Positions 25,442-34,943 of a stretch of DNA of 64,000 nucleotides are shown piece after piece. The translations under genes were made by a program, and so were the position numbers. Within the stretch, counting starts at the first letter, position 1. Each line of letters starts with the position of its first letter. The notes under the pieces are model-generated. The model saw only the letters and a list, made by a program, of their open reading frames with translations. It had not been told where the DNA came from and ran no database searches. Source of the stretch: CAZFGK01 sp964518635 (GTDB lineage Bacteria; Zixibacteria; MSB-5A5; GN15; FEB-12); NCBI GenBank assembly GCA_964518635.1, contig CAZFGK010000014.1, forward strand, positions 1-64,000, in the 5' to 3' direction.

Positions 25442-28135
25442 CTATTTTGTATCGAGTTCTGCGGCCCAGTTCTGCACGAGAACAAACGTCGGGCGTTCTC
25501 CGGCAGTGGTCAGGCGATTGACAATGAAGCGTTGTCCGTCTGCGGAGACATCATATCGACGCTGAAGAAAACCGGAGAGTTCCGGAACAACTTCAAAGAG
25601 CGTGGTGGTGGCGCCAACCTGGAGCGTAGCCCCCAAAGTGGTGGCGACGGCCTTGATCTCATTGTCTCCAGTTCTATAGAACAGCTCTTTGCCATCTCGC
25701 CGCCAAATCGGGAAAAAAGCAGTAGACGTTGTCGATATCTGCCACTTCTCTGCAGTACCATCCAGCTGACGAATATAGACCTGACGTGAACCGGACTCGT
25801 TGCTGGTGTACGCAAGAAAACGGCCATCGGGTGATATTCTGGGATTTTTTTCGTTAAAAGGAGTTGCAGCGATCCATTCAGTGCGAGCAGGTGGACCGGG
25901 ATAATAGATTCCGACATCATTCATTGCTCCAGCAACACTCACTTGTCTTTCAATCGCGATTGCCCCATTGACAGGCGACCAGTCACCCGGGAAAATGCCA
26001 CCCACGCCGGAGTCTTTCTTCAGGAAAAGCTCTCCGTCACCATCAGTGCTTAATTTCTTTCTGAACAGATTCCATCCACCCGCCTGAGAGGTATAAATGA
26101 TCGAGCTTCCATCCGGTGACCAGATCGGACAAACGTCCCAACGATTTGAAAATGTCACGCGCATGTTGACGTTGCGGGCAAGATCAGCGAACCAGATATC
26201 GTCAGTCGACTGAGTCGGATCAGAGATTGAATAGGCCAGTCTCTTCTCATCAGGAGAAAGATGAAGTTCGCGGAAGAGTCGACCAGTGGCAACCGTATCA
26301 ATAATTCGACCTGATCGATCCAGCCAGACCAGCTCGCTGCCAGAGGATATTGTCGGTGGAGTATAGCAAAGTATTCCGTCTGCACTCACACTAACTCCAA
26401 CCATTCCAGCCCCATCTGCCGGAATCATCTCAGCAATAGGATGTGGTTCACCAATTGTTGTTGGTGATTTCGGATCAAAGGTACGGGCGGTAAGAATCTT
26501 TCCTTCGACCGTGAGGATATACCCACGAGGATCATAGATTGGCTGCGAAGCAGAGGGGAAGAGGCTCACCGGCGCTGAGCCATCGAGCGAACCCATGAAG
26601 ACCGTGCGGTTCTGTGCGGCATCTGCTGTTCCATCGGTGGTCCCATCTCTATCTTGCAGCACAAAGAGATAATGGACTCCGTCGGGTAAGAATTCGGGCC
26701 AGGCCGGACTCGGCTCGTCAGCGCGGGTTGGCTTTGGAGTCGCTTCTTCGACAGGTCCACCATTTGCAGAAACTCGCCAGAGTGGATCACCATCTCGGCC
26801 ATCGAGCAGTATGATATCCTTGCTCCCCCAGCTTCCATCAGATGCATTCTGAAACTTTGCGATTACTTGTACGGGTCCGCCAGTGGCGGCAATTTTCATC
26901 AACTGACCGTTGGCAATATATGCGAGATACTTGCTGTCGGGTGACCAGAAGGGTCTTCTGGCCCCTTCTGTTCCAGCCAATGGCTCTGCTTTCAGATTGT
27001 CCATACGCCGGATCCAGATCAGCAGTTTGTTACTCGAATCTGTCCCTCGAAATGCCAGCAAAGAGCCATCCGGGGAGATCATCGGATTCGCAATACTTCT
27101 CAATGACGGCTCGGCGTTGATGATAAACTCAGCTCTTTTCGGGAGATCTTTCGGCTGACCAAAGTGAATGACTGACAGTGCAATCGCAGCGACTCCGAAG
27201 ACCGCAGCAAGTATCCAGGCCAGATGCAGATTCTGTTTTCGACGAGCAGCAATCTGGACCGGTATCCCGACCTGCGAGCCGCCGTCGGCGATCCATTGGA
27301 GTGCGCGTTTGAGATCTCCCGCACTCGACCAGCGTTGATCGGGATCTTTCGCCAGACATTGCCCGATTGTTCGTTCCAAAAGCGGCGGAGTCAATGGCTG
27401 CAACTGAGCAATGGGGGCGGGTTGTTCTTTCAAAATCGACGCAATCACGCTCGCCTGACTGGAACCATTGAACGGGCGTTTGCCAGTCGCCATTTCATAG
27501 AGAATCGCACCAAAGCTGAAGAGATCAGAGCGGGCATCGACCTCTTTTCCCTCAAGCTGCTCCGGCGACATGTATTGCAGCGTGCCGAGGATAGTCCCCT
27601 CACCGGTGAGCGGAGTCGTCATGGTCATGCCGGTCGCACCAGCAAGTGCTCCATTGTCGACCTGAAACTTGGCGAGACCAAAATCGAGTAATTTTGCGCC
27701 ATTCTTGGTAAGCATGACATTGCCCGGTTTCAGATCACGATGAACTAAGCCCTTTTTGTGTGCCTTATCGAGAGCGTCGGCTATCTGCATCCCGATGGTG
27801 CAAAGTTCTTCTGTAGGGATTGCACCTGTGCGAATACGATCACCAAGTGTCTCCCCTTCGAGATACTCCATGACGATAAAGGCGGCGCCGTTCTCGTTGC
27901 CGACGTCGTAGAGCGTGCAGATGTTCGGATGAGTCAGACTGGAGATCGCGCGTGCTTCTCGCTCGAAGCGTTGCCTTAGGTCGGCGTTCCCCTGCGTGAC
28001 TGCAGGGAGGACTTTGAGTGCGACGGTACGGTCTAAGCGGGTGTCGCGTGCTTTGTAGACTTCCCCCATCCCGCCGACACCGGCAGGGGAGATGATTTCA
28101 TACGGGCCGAGTTTTTGTCCTGTAGTTAATGACAT
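25442..28135 (-). CDS. Ser/Thr protein kinase with PD40/TolB-type beta-propeller sensor
   Basis: 897 residues. Cytoplasmic kinase domain about 12-275: GVGGMGEVY Gly-loop, K41 (VALK), HRDLKPGN (D134), DFG (D151), GTLQYMSPEQ. One membrane helix (about 303-323) leads to a periplasmic domain of about 560 residues with repeated SPDG, WSPDSKYLAYI and RISPDGRFLAYTSNESG motifs, i.e. PD40/WD40-like blades as in TolB. The fold suggests sensing of a periplasmic ligand. It is first of a two-gene unit with the membrane protein downstream. The kinase at 11.6 kb is a relative with a different sensor. Confidence 0.92.
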   Translation of the reverse strand: MSLTTGQKLGPYEIISPAGVGGMGEVYKARDTRLDRTVALKVLPAVTQGNADLRQRFEREARAISSLTHPNICTLYDVGNENGAAFIVMEYLEGETLGDRIRTGAIPTEELCTIGMQIADALDKAHKKGLVHRDLKPGNVMLTKNGAKLLDFGLAKFQVDNGALAGATGMTMTTPLTGEGTILGTLQYMSPEQLEGKEVDARSDLFSFGAILYEMATGKRPFNGSSQASVIASILKEQPAPIAQLQPLTPPLLERTIGQCLAKDPDQRWSSAGDLKRALQWIADGGSQVGIPVQIAARRKQNLHLAWILAAVFGVAAIALSVIHFGQPKDLPKRAEFIINAEPSLRSIANPMISPDGSLLAFRGTDSSNKLLIWIRRMDNLKAEPLAGTEGARRPFWSPDSKYLAYIANGQLMKIAATGGPVQVIAKFQNASDGSWGSKDIILLDGRDGDPLWRVSANGGPVEEATPKPTRADEPSPAWPEFLPDGVHYLFVLQDRDGTTDGTADAAQNRTVFMGSLDGSAPVSLFPSASQPIYDPRGYILTVEGKILTARTFDPKSPTTIGEPHPIAEMIPADGAGMVGVSVSADGILCYTPPTISSGSELVWLDRSGRIIDTVATGRLFRELHLSPDEKRLAYSISDPTQSTDDIWFADLARNVNMRVTFSNRWDVCPIWSPDGSSIIYTSQAGGWNLFRKKLSTDGDGELFLKKDSGVGGIFPGDWSPVNGAIAIERQVSVAGAMNDVGIYYPGPPARTEWIAATPFNEKNPRISPDGRFLAYTSNESGSRQVYIRQLDGTAEKWQISTTSTAFFPIWRRDGKELFYRTGDNEIKAVATTLGATLQVGATTTLFEVVPELSGFLQRRYDVSADGQRFIVNRLTTAGERPTFVLVQNWAAELDTK

Positions 28136-28201
28136 GACAAAGAATACTCAGGGGTGAGCAATTGAACCAGCTTGAAAGCGGGGCAGTGATCAAGCCCTGA
28201 C

Positions 28202-28235
28202 AAAAAAAGAGGGAGAGGAGATGATCTCCTCTCCC
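28202..28235 (-). terminator. Intrinsic terminator of the six-heme cytochrome gene
   Basis: A perfect 11-bp stem (28211-28221 with 28225-28235, loop of three bases) is followed on the minus strand by TCTTTTTTTG, the T-run of a rho-independent terminator. It lies just past the stop at 28279. It would separate the cytochrome transcript from the kinase gene. Confidence 0.85.
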
Positions 28236-28278
28236 TTGACGAGCATGAATGAGTCGTCAGAAAGGGGTAGTCGAATGA

Positions 28279-29343
28279 CTACTGGGTGGGGCCTTGGTTA
28301 TGGCACTGACCGCAAGTGACGCGATAGTTCGTACCATCGCCATTTTCATCAATCGGTACAACGCCAGTTGCGAAGACAAGACCAAACGCGTTTGTGCTTC
28401 CGTGGCTGCGATGGCAGGACATACAGCTCGGGGTAAGATCAGTAGGAGAGGTTGGCCACGTCGCGCCCTGAGTGCCCCAGTCACCAGTCGCGCTCATGAC
28501 TTTGCCGCGGTACAGGTTGCTGCGGAAACGGGCAAGGTTCGAATGTCCGCCGCCAACCGCGCCGATGTTGGCATCAGCGGTCGGGTGACGATACCATTCA
28601 GTCTGGGTCGGGCCAGCAGTGTTGCGCATATTCGCATCACTTGAAGAACCGTGGAAGTCGGTATGGCACTGCTTGCAATAGTTGCCGTAACCTGATTTTG
28701 TCGGATCCGGTTCATTGAAGTCGACGTTGTTTGGGCTGTAGTGATCTCCACCAAAAGTAGCCGAACGCTCGAAGATGTCCTTCGTCAGGTCGTTTGTTCC
28801 GATTGCGTAGGTCATCATCGGAGAGGTCGGGGTTCCATTAATGAAGACGTTAGCATTGCGGTACATCCCGTACGTCGTACCAGAGATGGTCACCGAGCGA
28901 CCATGTTGTGTATGACAGCTGATACAGGTCAGACCATGAGTGGCATCCACCCAGGTTCCACCCGGAGCAACGTCTGTTGAACCAAGAGTGTGACCGGTTG
29001 CATCAAAGTACGGAGCCGTGTTGTCGCGGTTCAGAGCGCCGGCCTGACGACCGTTGGTCGGAACCGATCCGCCATTTGCAGCGAGGACGTCAGGAGCAAA
29101 GCCCTGATTGTCATGGCACTGCAAACAGAGGTTGTTCACTTCATCACGGAGCAGATACTCATGAGTACCGTTCGGAGTGATGAAGGTGCCACCACCATTT
29201 GAGTTGTAACCGTGTGATTGACTGGCGTGCATCACGTGACAGTCGTTGCAGAAGAGAGTTGCACCGCTGTGATAGTCACCTGCGTATGCGGAGTATGTCA
29301 GGCCCACCAATAGCATCAGTGTCGCCCTCAATAAATTCTTCAT
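28279..29343 (-). CDS. Exported six-heme c-type cytochrome
   Basis: 354 residues with a signal peptide (LLRATLMLLVGLTYSAYAG) and six CXXCH motifs in order: CNDCH, CLQCH, CISCH, CKQCH, CMSCH, CGQCH. Several are followed by xxHG or xH ligand-like His (CHVMHASQSHG, CISCHTQHG, CMSCHRSHG). Layout matches the 330-residue cytochrome at 34928-35920, so the two are paralogues. It is transcribed alone: a terminator follows and 510 bases without a gene separate it from the larger cytochrome operon. Likely a periplasmic or surface electron carrier in extracellular electron transfer. The role is inferred from context. Confidence 0.9.
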   Translation of the reverse strand: MKNLLRATLMLLVGLTYSAYAGDYHSGATLFCNDCHVMHASQSHGYNSNGGGTFITPNGTHEYLLRDEVNNLCLQCHDNQGFAPDVLAANGGSVPTNGRQAGALNRDNTAPYFDATGHTLGSTDVAPGGTWVDATHGLTCISCHTQHGRSVTISGTTYGMYRNANVFINGTPTSPMMTYAIGTNDLTKDIFERSATFGGDHYSPNNVDFNEPDPTKSGYGNYCKQCHTDFHGSSSDANMRNTAGPTQTEWYRHPTADANIGAVGGGHSNLARFRSNLYRGKVMSATGDWGTQGATWPTSPTDLTPSCMSCHRSHGSTNAFGLVFATGVVPIDENGDGTNYRVTCGQCHNQGPTQ

Positions 29344-29853
29344 CCGATCCTCCTTTCAGTCTGAGTCATATGATCGAGTGAATATCTGTACAAGTCTGGT
29401 TGTTCGATGGGTTGATCGGTAGTGAGAGCTTGTGAAATTTTTCTCAAGCTCACCCCATGAGACACACGTTCTGATTTCGCTGAAGTTGTGGGGGGAATCT
29501 GTAGAAAGGTGCTCATTTGTTATAACTACCTTGGCTCAAGAGTACAGGAAACACCCAATTCTGTCAAGGCGAATTGCCATTTTTCAATGAGAAAATATTC
29601 TTTTTTCATAGGGAAAACACACTATGTAGTATTGCTTTCTACATCGCTTACCTCGGTGTATTCTCTCCTTTCTTTCTCTTTGGATCTTAGTGCAGAATAG
29701 ATGCCGATTCCTGCTTTACTTGATGCAAAACCAGAAGCAAAGGAGTAATTCACATACTCACGAGTAGAGAATAATAAGGGTATCTTTTGGATTTATGGGG
29801 TCTCCGTTGTATGGGGCAGAGAACGAAGCTACGGGTGTAAACTGAATCGTGCG
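29344..29853. other. AT-rich gene-free region between cytochrome transcripts
   Basis: About 510 bases without a convincing gene. An imperfect hairpin (29422-29432 with 29445-29453) lies in the leader of the six-heme cytochrome gene. Further left to right the DNA becomes AT-rich (29560-29700). A 70-codon open frame at 29488-29700 has no ribosome site and non-coding-like composition. It probably holds the promoter of the cytochrome gene and the end of the large operon. Confidence 0.55.
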
Positions 29854-30825
29854 CTAGCGAAGGTCGTAGCGCTGTACTCGTCCGGCGGCCCGTTCGACGA
29901 CGTAAAAAGTTGCAACTCCATCACTGGCAATGCCTGAAGGATATTGCAGCAGACCGGGTTCGTAGCCGAAACCGCCGATCATGGTGACGACCTGCCTGTT
30001 GTCATCAAAGAGCTTCAGCACATGCCGGAGTCCATCCGCGACAATGAAAACCCTTCCGGTGAGTTGGCAGTCGAGTTCAGCAATACCGGAAGGGAGTGAG
30101 ATGTCAGCCAACTGAATGTCATGTCCACCGAATCCATTCAGAAAATTCCCCAGCGTATCAAAGATTTTCACCGCAGGGAGCGCGCGCAGATCTCCAATTG
30201 CAAGAAGTCCATTGGCAAAGCAGATCGAGGACGGAGTCATAAACTGTTCCGGAAGATTCCCGCTTTCGCCAAATGACCGGACAACCTGGAGATCACGATC
30301 GAGCACGAAAACTTTAGCGACATCACCGGAGACGAGAAGATAGAATCGTCCGTTGGTATCAATTGTCACGCCGGAAAAGACAATACGTGTGGTGCTGTCG
30401 CCGAGAAGTTGCGCAGCGTTGATATTCGTGATCAGTTTCCCCCGAAAATCAAGAAGATCAAGGGTGCTGCTTCGCGCATCAAGGAGAAGAATTTCGCCAT
30501 CATCGTTGACCGCCATCCCTCTTGGTTCGCCGAGCACCCGCTCTCCCGTCGCAGATTCTTTGACATAATGCTTGAAGGTGTAGAGAGCTGAGAGAAGCGT
30601 ATCAAAGACCACCACTCGTCCGTTTCCGGCATCCGCGACGAAAATCTCTTTCGATTTTCGCTGATAGAAAATTCCGGCGGGATCCTTCAGCGGGACACCG
30701 AATCCATCTTCGTAGGTCATCGCAGAAATGAGAACATGCGCCTGAAGTGAATCTCGCTGTGCAGCGGCCTGAAGGGGGAAGCAGGAGAGGATCAATAGTA
30801 AGAAAAGGAGTGCCCGCAGATGCAT
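29854..30825 (-). CDS. Exported NHL-type beta-propeller protein of the cytochrome cluster
   Basis: 323 residues from ATG 30825, chosen because it starts directly with a signal peptide (MHLRALLFLLLILSCFPLQ, ending ..AAAQ); an ATG at 30855 would overlap the upstream gene. Repeats of about 45-50 residues with DPAGIFY, EIFVADAGNGRVVVFD, GEPRGMAVNDDGEILLLDA and YPSGIASDGVATFYVVE are typical NHL blades. Such propellers commonly accompany multiheme cytochromes and act as protein-binding platforms. It is the last gene of the operon; gap to the preceding gene is 10 bases. Confidence 0.82.
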   Translation of the reverse strand: MHLRALLFLLLILSCFPLQAAAQRDSLQAHVLISAMTYEDGFGVPLKDPAGIFYQRKSKEIFVADAGNGRVVVFDTLLSALYTFKHYVKESATGERVLGEPRGMAVNDDGEILLLDARSSTLDLLDFRGKLITNINAAQLLGDSTTRIVFSGVTIDTNGRFYLLVSGDVAKVFVLDRDLQVVRSFGESGNLPEQFMTPSSICFANGLLAIGDLRALPAVKIFDTLGNFLNGFGGHDIQLADISLPSGIAELDCQLTGRVFIVADGLRHVLKLFDDNRQVVTMIGGFGYEPGLLQYPSGIASDGVATFYVVERAAGRVQRYDLR

Positions 30826-30835
30826 AATCTTGACA

Positions 30836-31414
30836 CTACCTCTTTGAAGCCGCACTCAGCTTCTTCGCGGTCTTGTCAACGACTTGTTTGGCGAGTTTAT
30901 CAAGAGAGCGGACTACACCAATTCCGAAGATGAGCTCACGCTGGTCCCCGCGGGCATTCGCCGCGCCGATCCAGACTGTCTCATGTGTCTGACAGTCGAT
31001 CAGGCGAAGATTGAGAGAGAGCTGTGGTACTTTTCCGAGGAACTGATTGTCGGTCTCTCGAAATTCCAGGACCGAACCGGCAAGCAGATAGCGACACTGC
31101 AATGCAACAGACAGAGAATCCATCTGATCTTGTGTCAGTAATGCTGATGAGCGAATCCGGAACCTGCGCATCTGTTCGTAGACCTGACCAAATTCAATAA
31201 TGCGAAGCTCTTGCTCTCTTTGAAGAGCAAGGATCACATACTCAGTCAGTTTCTCAGATGCCCCTTCTCTACCGGACATGTTCTCAAAGGGGAGTACCGC
31301 GACTCCGGCATCTTGCTTGATCGGTTCCGAGCCAATCTGTTGTGAAGTCAGAAGCGGAGAACATCCGGTCAGTGCGAAGAGAATCAGGAAAATGATGACG
31401 TTGTGAAAGCTCAT
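30836..31414 (-). CDS. CsgG/GNA1162-like lipoprotein (second of a pair)
   Basis: 192 residues with a lipoprotein signal ending ALTGC (Cys18). The mature part has VAVLPFENMSGREGASEKLTE, VYEQMRRF and YLLAGSVLEF, then SLNLRLIDCQTHETVWIG, the alpha/beta pattern of the CsgG/GNA1162/TolB-N-like fold. CsgG itself is an outer-membrane secretion pore for curli; many relatives are of unknown function and only periplasmic. It lies 9 bases after a second protein of the same type and before the propeller, all in the cytochrome operon. Confidence 0.72.
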   Translation of the reverse strand: MSFHNVIIFLILFALTGCSPLLTSQQIGSEPIKQDAGVAVLPFENMSGREGASEKLTEYVILALQREQELRIIEFGQVYEQMRRFRIRSSALLTQDQMDSLSVALQCRYLLAGSVLEFRETDNQFLGKVPQLSLNLRLIDCQTHETVWIGAANARGDQRELIFGIGVVRSLDKLAKQVVDKTAKKLSAASKR

Positions 31415-31423
31415 ATCGTGCTA

Positions 31424-32011
31424 CTATCGCCGGGCCTTAGCGAAGGCCTCTGCCGCGGCTCGACAGACTTTTGTCGTCATGTCGCCGAGGGTGTGTGTCT
31501 CACCAAATGAGAAGATCGGAAACTTGGGTCCACCACGGCGAGTGATCTCGTAGCTCCAGACAATCTTTCCGCTTTGACAATCGTAGAAGCGAAGGGTGAT
31601 ACCCACCAACGGGAATTCATCCGACCCGACTCGGATCATGGCATAGTCATGGACTGCACCGACGAGTATCCCTTCGACTTTGGCATTCTTGCCGAGAGTC
31701 ATCGCTTCTTCCGAGGTCAGCTCTTCCGGGTAATTGGTTCGCTCCCCCTGAATCGTCGCGCGAACTGATTTGAAGAAATCACCGCTGTTCACAATCTCGA
31801 CCACATCCTGCATCAGGAGTTCCGTCGTGAAACTTGACGTCACTTTTTCGGCGGCGTTCCGATCATTCGTCAGATTGGAAAAAGGAATAATCCCGACATG
31901 CTCATAGAATGCGAAGTCAGCATCCGGGCTGGTGAATACCGGAGGAGGAGGGGCACATGACCCTGCGAAGAGGATGATCAGTAGAAAAATGAAAAGAGGG
32001 TTCTGTTTCAT
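31424..32011 (-). CDS. CsgG/GNA1162-like lipoprotein (first of a pair)
   Basis: 195 residues from ATG 32011, where a lipobox (LFAGSC, Cys19) follows; AGGTTT lies upstream. Longer in-frame starts would run into the barrel gene and spoil the signal. The mature domain reads VGIIPFSNLTNDRNAAEKVT, VEGILVGAVHDYAM, LRFYDCQSGKIVWSYEITRRGG, close in layout to the next gene, so the two are probably divergent duplicates. Outer-membrane anchoring is expected. Role in the cluster unknown. Confidence 0.72.
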   Translation of the reverse strand: MKQNPLFIFLLIILFAGSCAPPPPVFTSPDADFAFYEHVGIIPFSNLTNDRNAAEKVTSSFTTELLMQDVVEIVNSGDFFKSVRATIQGERTNYPEELTSEEAMTLGKNAKVEGILVGAVHDYAMIRVGSDEFPLVGITLRFYDCQSGKIVWSYEITRRGGPKFPIFSFGETHTLGDMTTKVCRAAAEAFAKARR

Positions 32012-32022
32012 ATGATTCAAAC

Positions 32023-33789
32023 CTATATCTGAAGATTGAATATCCCTTGTACTGTTTCGATATCTGCAACACGCCCCTGCAGGCGATTTCCGCTGGTGCG
32101 GACATAGCTGAAGGTCATCGTCGAACGGGCACCAGTATAGATCAGGAGTTGCGCGTTCCATAATTCCGGTCGCACGGTGGCGACCGTTTCTGGATCGTTA
32201 CTGCCGGACTGTATCTGCTGAGTCTGTTCCTGCACACCGTACGAAATGAACCAACTGTATGCACGGCGAAAGGCATATGAAATATATGCATTCAAGTTCC
32301 CGCTGCGTTGACGAATGGTCGTCTGATACGTCGCGTAGGTGTACGTGATCGAGGTGGTCAGACTCCGCCGTGGGATCCAGCTTGCACCCAGATTCCAGAC
32401 TGCCGAAAAAGCCTGCCCGAAACGGAGTTTGCTCCCCTGATAGGAACTGGCATAGCTCAGTCGCCCCTCAAGTTGTTCAGAAAAGAGGAAACGTGAATCG
32501 ACATTGCCGGTGGTCTGGTATTTTCGGGAAAGAGTTGTCGGCTTACTGTCTCTGCTGATACTGTAGGAGGCGTTGGTTTTCATATACGGAAATGGAGCGA
32601 AGTTCATCGAGCCATACCAGGAATCGATGAAGTACTTGTCAATCGAGATAGTGGAATCGACATCACCGAATTGATTCCGATGCTCCCTCACCCGATTTGA
32701 TTGTTGAAACGCAGTACGAGTCAGGGCCAGACGGGTATCGATTCCCTGTCTGAGCTGACGACTCAGGATACCGGCGAGGGTCAGATATTCGGTGATGTCG
32801 TTCAACTCGCTGGTTCGTTCGATGCGATAGGTTTTTCCAAGCTGAAACTCAGCAAAGTTGAAAGGGGTCCAGGAAAGAAGCCCGCTGCTGGTCTGCGAAC
32901 GATCGGCGAAGATGTTTGAGAAACGGGAGTTTGATTCGGTAAATCTCCCAGAGTAACTCAGTGAGGTATGAACGGTTTTAAGAAAGCTCGAAGTTCCGAT
33001 CATGGCGAGAGCGTGGGTCGTGCTGGCTTCCCCTTCATTTCCACCGAGGGTTCGACTGGTCTGGTAGTAGTTGTAGGTCGAACTTAGATTAGCGATGGTC
33101 GAAGGGGGAGTGAAAATAGAAATGGTTCCATTGAGTGATCGGGTGACATCATCGGTCTGACGGCTGACATAATTATCTCGCCGGGTATGGTTGAAATTAG
33201 CGCGAAGGGAATAGAGGACCCGCTGAAAATTTGATTCCGCAACGAAAGTTCTCTGTCTTGAGTCGTAGGAGCGAGTAGTTTCCTTGTCGAATTGCCGATT
33301 CTGATTGATTACGAGTGAGACCAGCGGGTATTTCGGTACATTCACGAGGAGTGATGATCGCCAGTCCCGAAGATAAAGTCGGAAGGCAGCAGCACTGGAG
33401 GTGTCGCTCACAGTGGTGGTCAGGCGATGATACGGAGAATAGGAACTGTTAAATTCGTATCCGCTTCCGATCAGGTAGAGATAGTAGGTAGGTCGGTATT
33501 GACGACGAGCGCTGAATGCTTCGCGGCGCCAGTCGAGACTGGTTGAGAGTCGAATCCGCGTCTTGTAGAAGAGAACATCCTCGACATTCAGGAATCCGTT
33601 CGCACTGTAGAGTCCGGTCGTCGCCCCACCCGGAATGGCAACGTGTGAACGCTGCGCCGAGAGTGAGAGATTGCCGTACCAGCGTTGTGCTTGAGTGTTC
33701 TCTGGCATACCCAAACAAAAGAACAACAGGAAGAGAGCCAAAGAGACAACGCTCGCGTGAGTTGGAAGCTGATGTGTTGTTTGTCGCAT
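32023..33789 (-). CDS. Outer-membrane beta-barrel candidate of the cytochrome cluster
   Basis: 588 residues from ATG 33789, which shares its A with the TGA of the preceding cytochrome gene (TGATG); ATG 33804 is possible. A signal peptide (VVSLALFLLFFCLGMPENTQAQ) is followed by many short alternating strands rich in Ser, Thr, Arg and aromatics, spaced about 10-14 residues apart (for example YNYYQTSRTLGG, WFISYGVQEQTQQIQ, STMTFSYVRTSG). No heme motif. The pattern and length are compatible with a large porin such as MtrB/OmbB, but sequence relatedness was not recognised. Position between cytochrome and lipoprotein genes suggests it houses or anchors an electron conduit. Confidence 0.72.
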   Translation of the reverse strand: MRQTTHQLPTHASVVSLALFLLFFCLGMPENTQAQRWYGNLSLSAQRSHVAIPGGATTGLYSANGFLNVEDVLFYKTRIRLSTSLDWRREAFSARRQYRPTYYLYLIGSGYEFNSSYSPYHRLTTTVSDTSSAAAFRLYLRDWRSSLLVNVPKYPLVSLVINQNRQFDKETTRSYDSRQRTFVAESNFQRVLYSLRANFNHTRRDNYVSRQTDDVTRSLNGTISIFTPPSTIANLSSTYNYYQTSRTLGGNEGEASTTHALAMIGTSSFLKTVHTSLSYSGRFTESNSRFSNIFADRSQTSSGLLSWTPFNFAEFQLGKTYRIERTSELNDITEYLTLAGILSRQLRQGIDTRLALTRTAFQQSNRVREHRNQFGDVDSTISIDKYFIDSWYGSMNFAPFPYMKTNASYSISRDSKPTTLSRKYQTTGNVDSRFLFSEQLEGRLSYASSYQGSKLRFGQAFSAVWNLGASWIPRRSLTTSITYTYATYQTTIRQRSGNLNAYISYAFRRAYSWFISYGVQEQTQQIQSGSNDPETVATVRPELWNAQLLIYTGARSTMTFSYVRTSGNRLQGRVADIETVQGIFNLQI

Positions 33790-34943
33790 CAGTTTTTCCG
33801 CCATCTCGGCATATTCGATCCGGAGCCGTCGTTGATTACTTCCGGCACCCGAGGATTATGGACATTGTTACTGGTCGGGCTGCTGTAATCCCGGCCGTGA
33901 CAGTCGTAACAGTGGGTGGCATCGGCAAACTGATGCACGTTATTCACTGTTGGGAGAGGTTCCGGCAAGATCCCCTCAACCGTCTCGCCACCTATTCCGT
34001 CTGATGAACGATGACAGCCAAAACAGAATCGACGAACCTGCTCGTTGTTGTTCTTTATATTTGTGAGTCCATACCAACCGGTTCGCTGATCGCTGATCAG
34101 ATAGCCATTGGGACCGGCATTTCCATTGCCGGCTGAGCCGTGCACATTGTGGCAATCGAAGCAGGGCATGCGAGCACCAGAGGGGACATAGCCAGAGCCA
34201 CCAAATGCATGACCGGCGGTCGCTGCGGGATTGATCCCTTTATCGTAATACGACGCGATCATCCGTCCACTGTCATCCATACCGGGGGGGCCGAATTGCG
34301 AATGGCAATTGAGACAGAGAGCGTAGTTTTGAGTTCTGAATCCGATTTCTGATCCGACAACACCGCGTGAGGTGGTATCAAGAAGATCATGTGCATTCGC
34401 GCCGCCGTGCACGGCATGACAGTTGATACAGGCACCATTTCCAAAACGATCCTGAATCGGCATCGCCGGGCTTGCGAAATGTGGTGATGCAATCGGGTCC
34501 TGCCAGATAATCTCCCCCGGCCATCTGACCAGATTTTGCAGTCCGGGAATTTTGACGCCACCTGAGTTGTATTCGAAATATCCGGGATCACTCGAACCGC
34601 TCGGCATCCGATCTGTCTCCTGAGCAGGGTATCCGGCAGTAGCTCCGCTCGGACGATCGGCATGACATCCCCCTTGCGATGATGAGAGGCAGAGACGATT
34701 CGAATTCATTTCAAACAAGCCGTATGCATTCGACAGACCGGCCTCATGAGAGCTGTGACACTGCGCGCAGCTCCCTCGTGGATAGTCAGCAATTCTGAGT
34801 ACGCCGCTCGACGGCGAGCCATGTGCTGACTGACGATAGCGGGTGGAGTCGGCCTGCAGAAAGCCCACCAATAAGAAGCACGCCGCCCCCGGAAGAAGCA
34901 GACGCAGTGCGGTCGATGAAATTTGAACTATCGATTGTGACAT
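33789..34943 (-). CDS. Exported multiheme cytochrome c with six CXXCH and one CX7CH motif
   Basis: 384 residues from ATG 34943, which gives a signal-like segment (TALRLLLPGAACFLLVGFLQA); longer starts lack one. Motifs in order: CAQCH, CLSSSQGGCH (CX7CH), CINCH, CLNCH, CFDCH, CFGCH, CYDCH. The second occupies the place where the paralogues have LCLSCH or LCLQCH, so it may bind heme in an unusual way or have lost it. Many xxHG/His ligands follow. The start overlaps the preceding cytochrome gene by 16 bases and the stop overlaps the barrel gene by one. Probable periplasmic-to-surface electron carrier. Confidence 0.88.
   Translation of the reverse strand: MSQSIVQISSTALRLLLPGAACFLLVGFLQADSTRYRQSAHGSPSSGVLRIADYPRGSCAQCHSSHEAGLSNAYGLFEMNSNRLCLSSSQGGCHADRPSGATAGYPAQETDRMPSGSSDPGYFEYNSGGVKIPGLQNLVRWPGEIIWQDPIASPHFASPAMPIQDRFGNGACINCHAVHGGANAHDLLDTTSRGVVGSEIGFRTQNYALCLNCHSQFGPPGMDDSGRMIASYYDKGINPAATAGHAFGGSGYVPSGARMPCFDCHNVHGSAGNGNAGPNGYLISDQRTGWYGLTNIKNNNEQVRRFCFGCHRSSDGIGGETVEGILPEPLPTVNNVHQFADATHCYDCHGRDYSSPTSNNVHNPRVPEVINDGSGSNMPRWRKN

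Noticed and set aside
29488..29700. 70-codon plus-strand frame in the gap after the cytochrome
   Set aside because: No ribosome site, AT-rich repetitive residues, no relation to neighbours.
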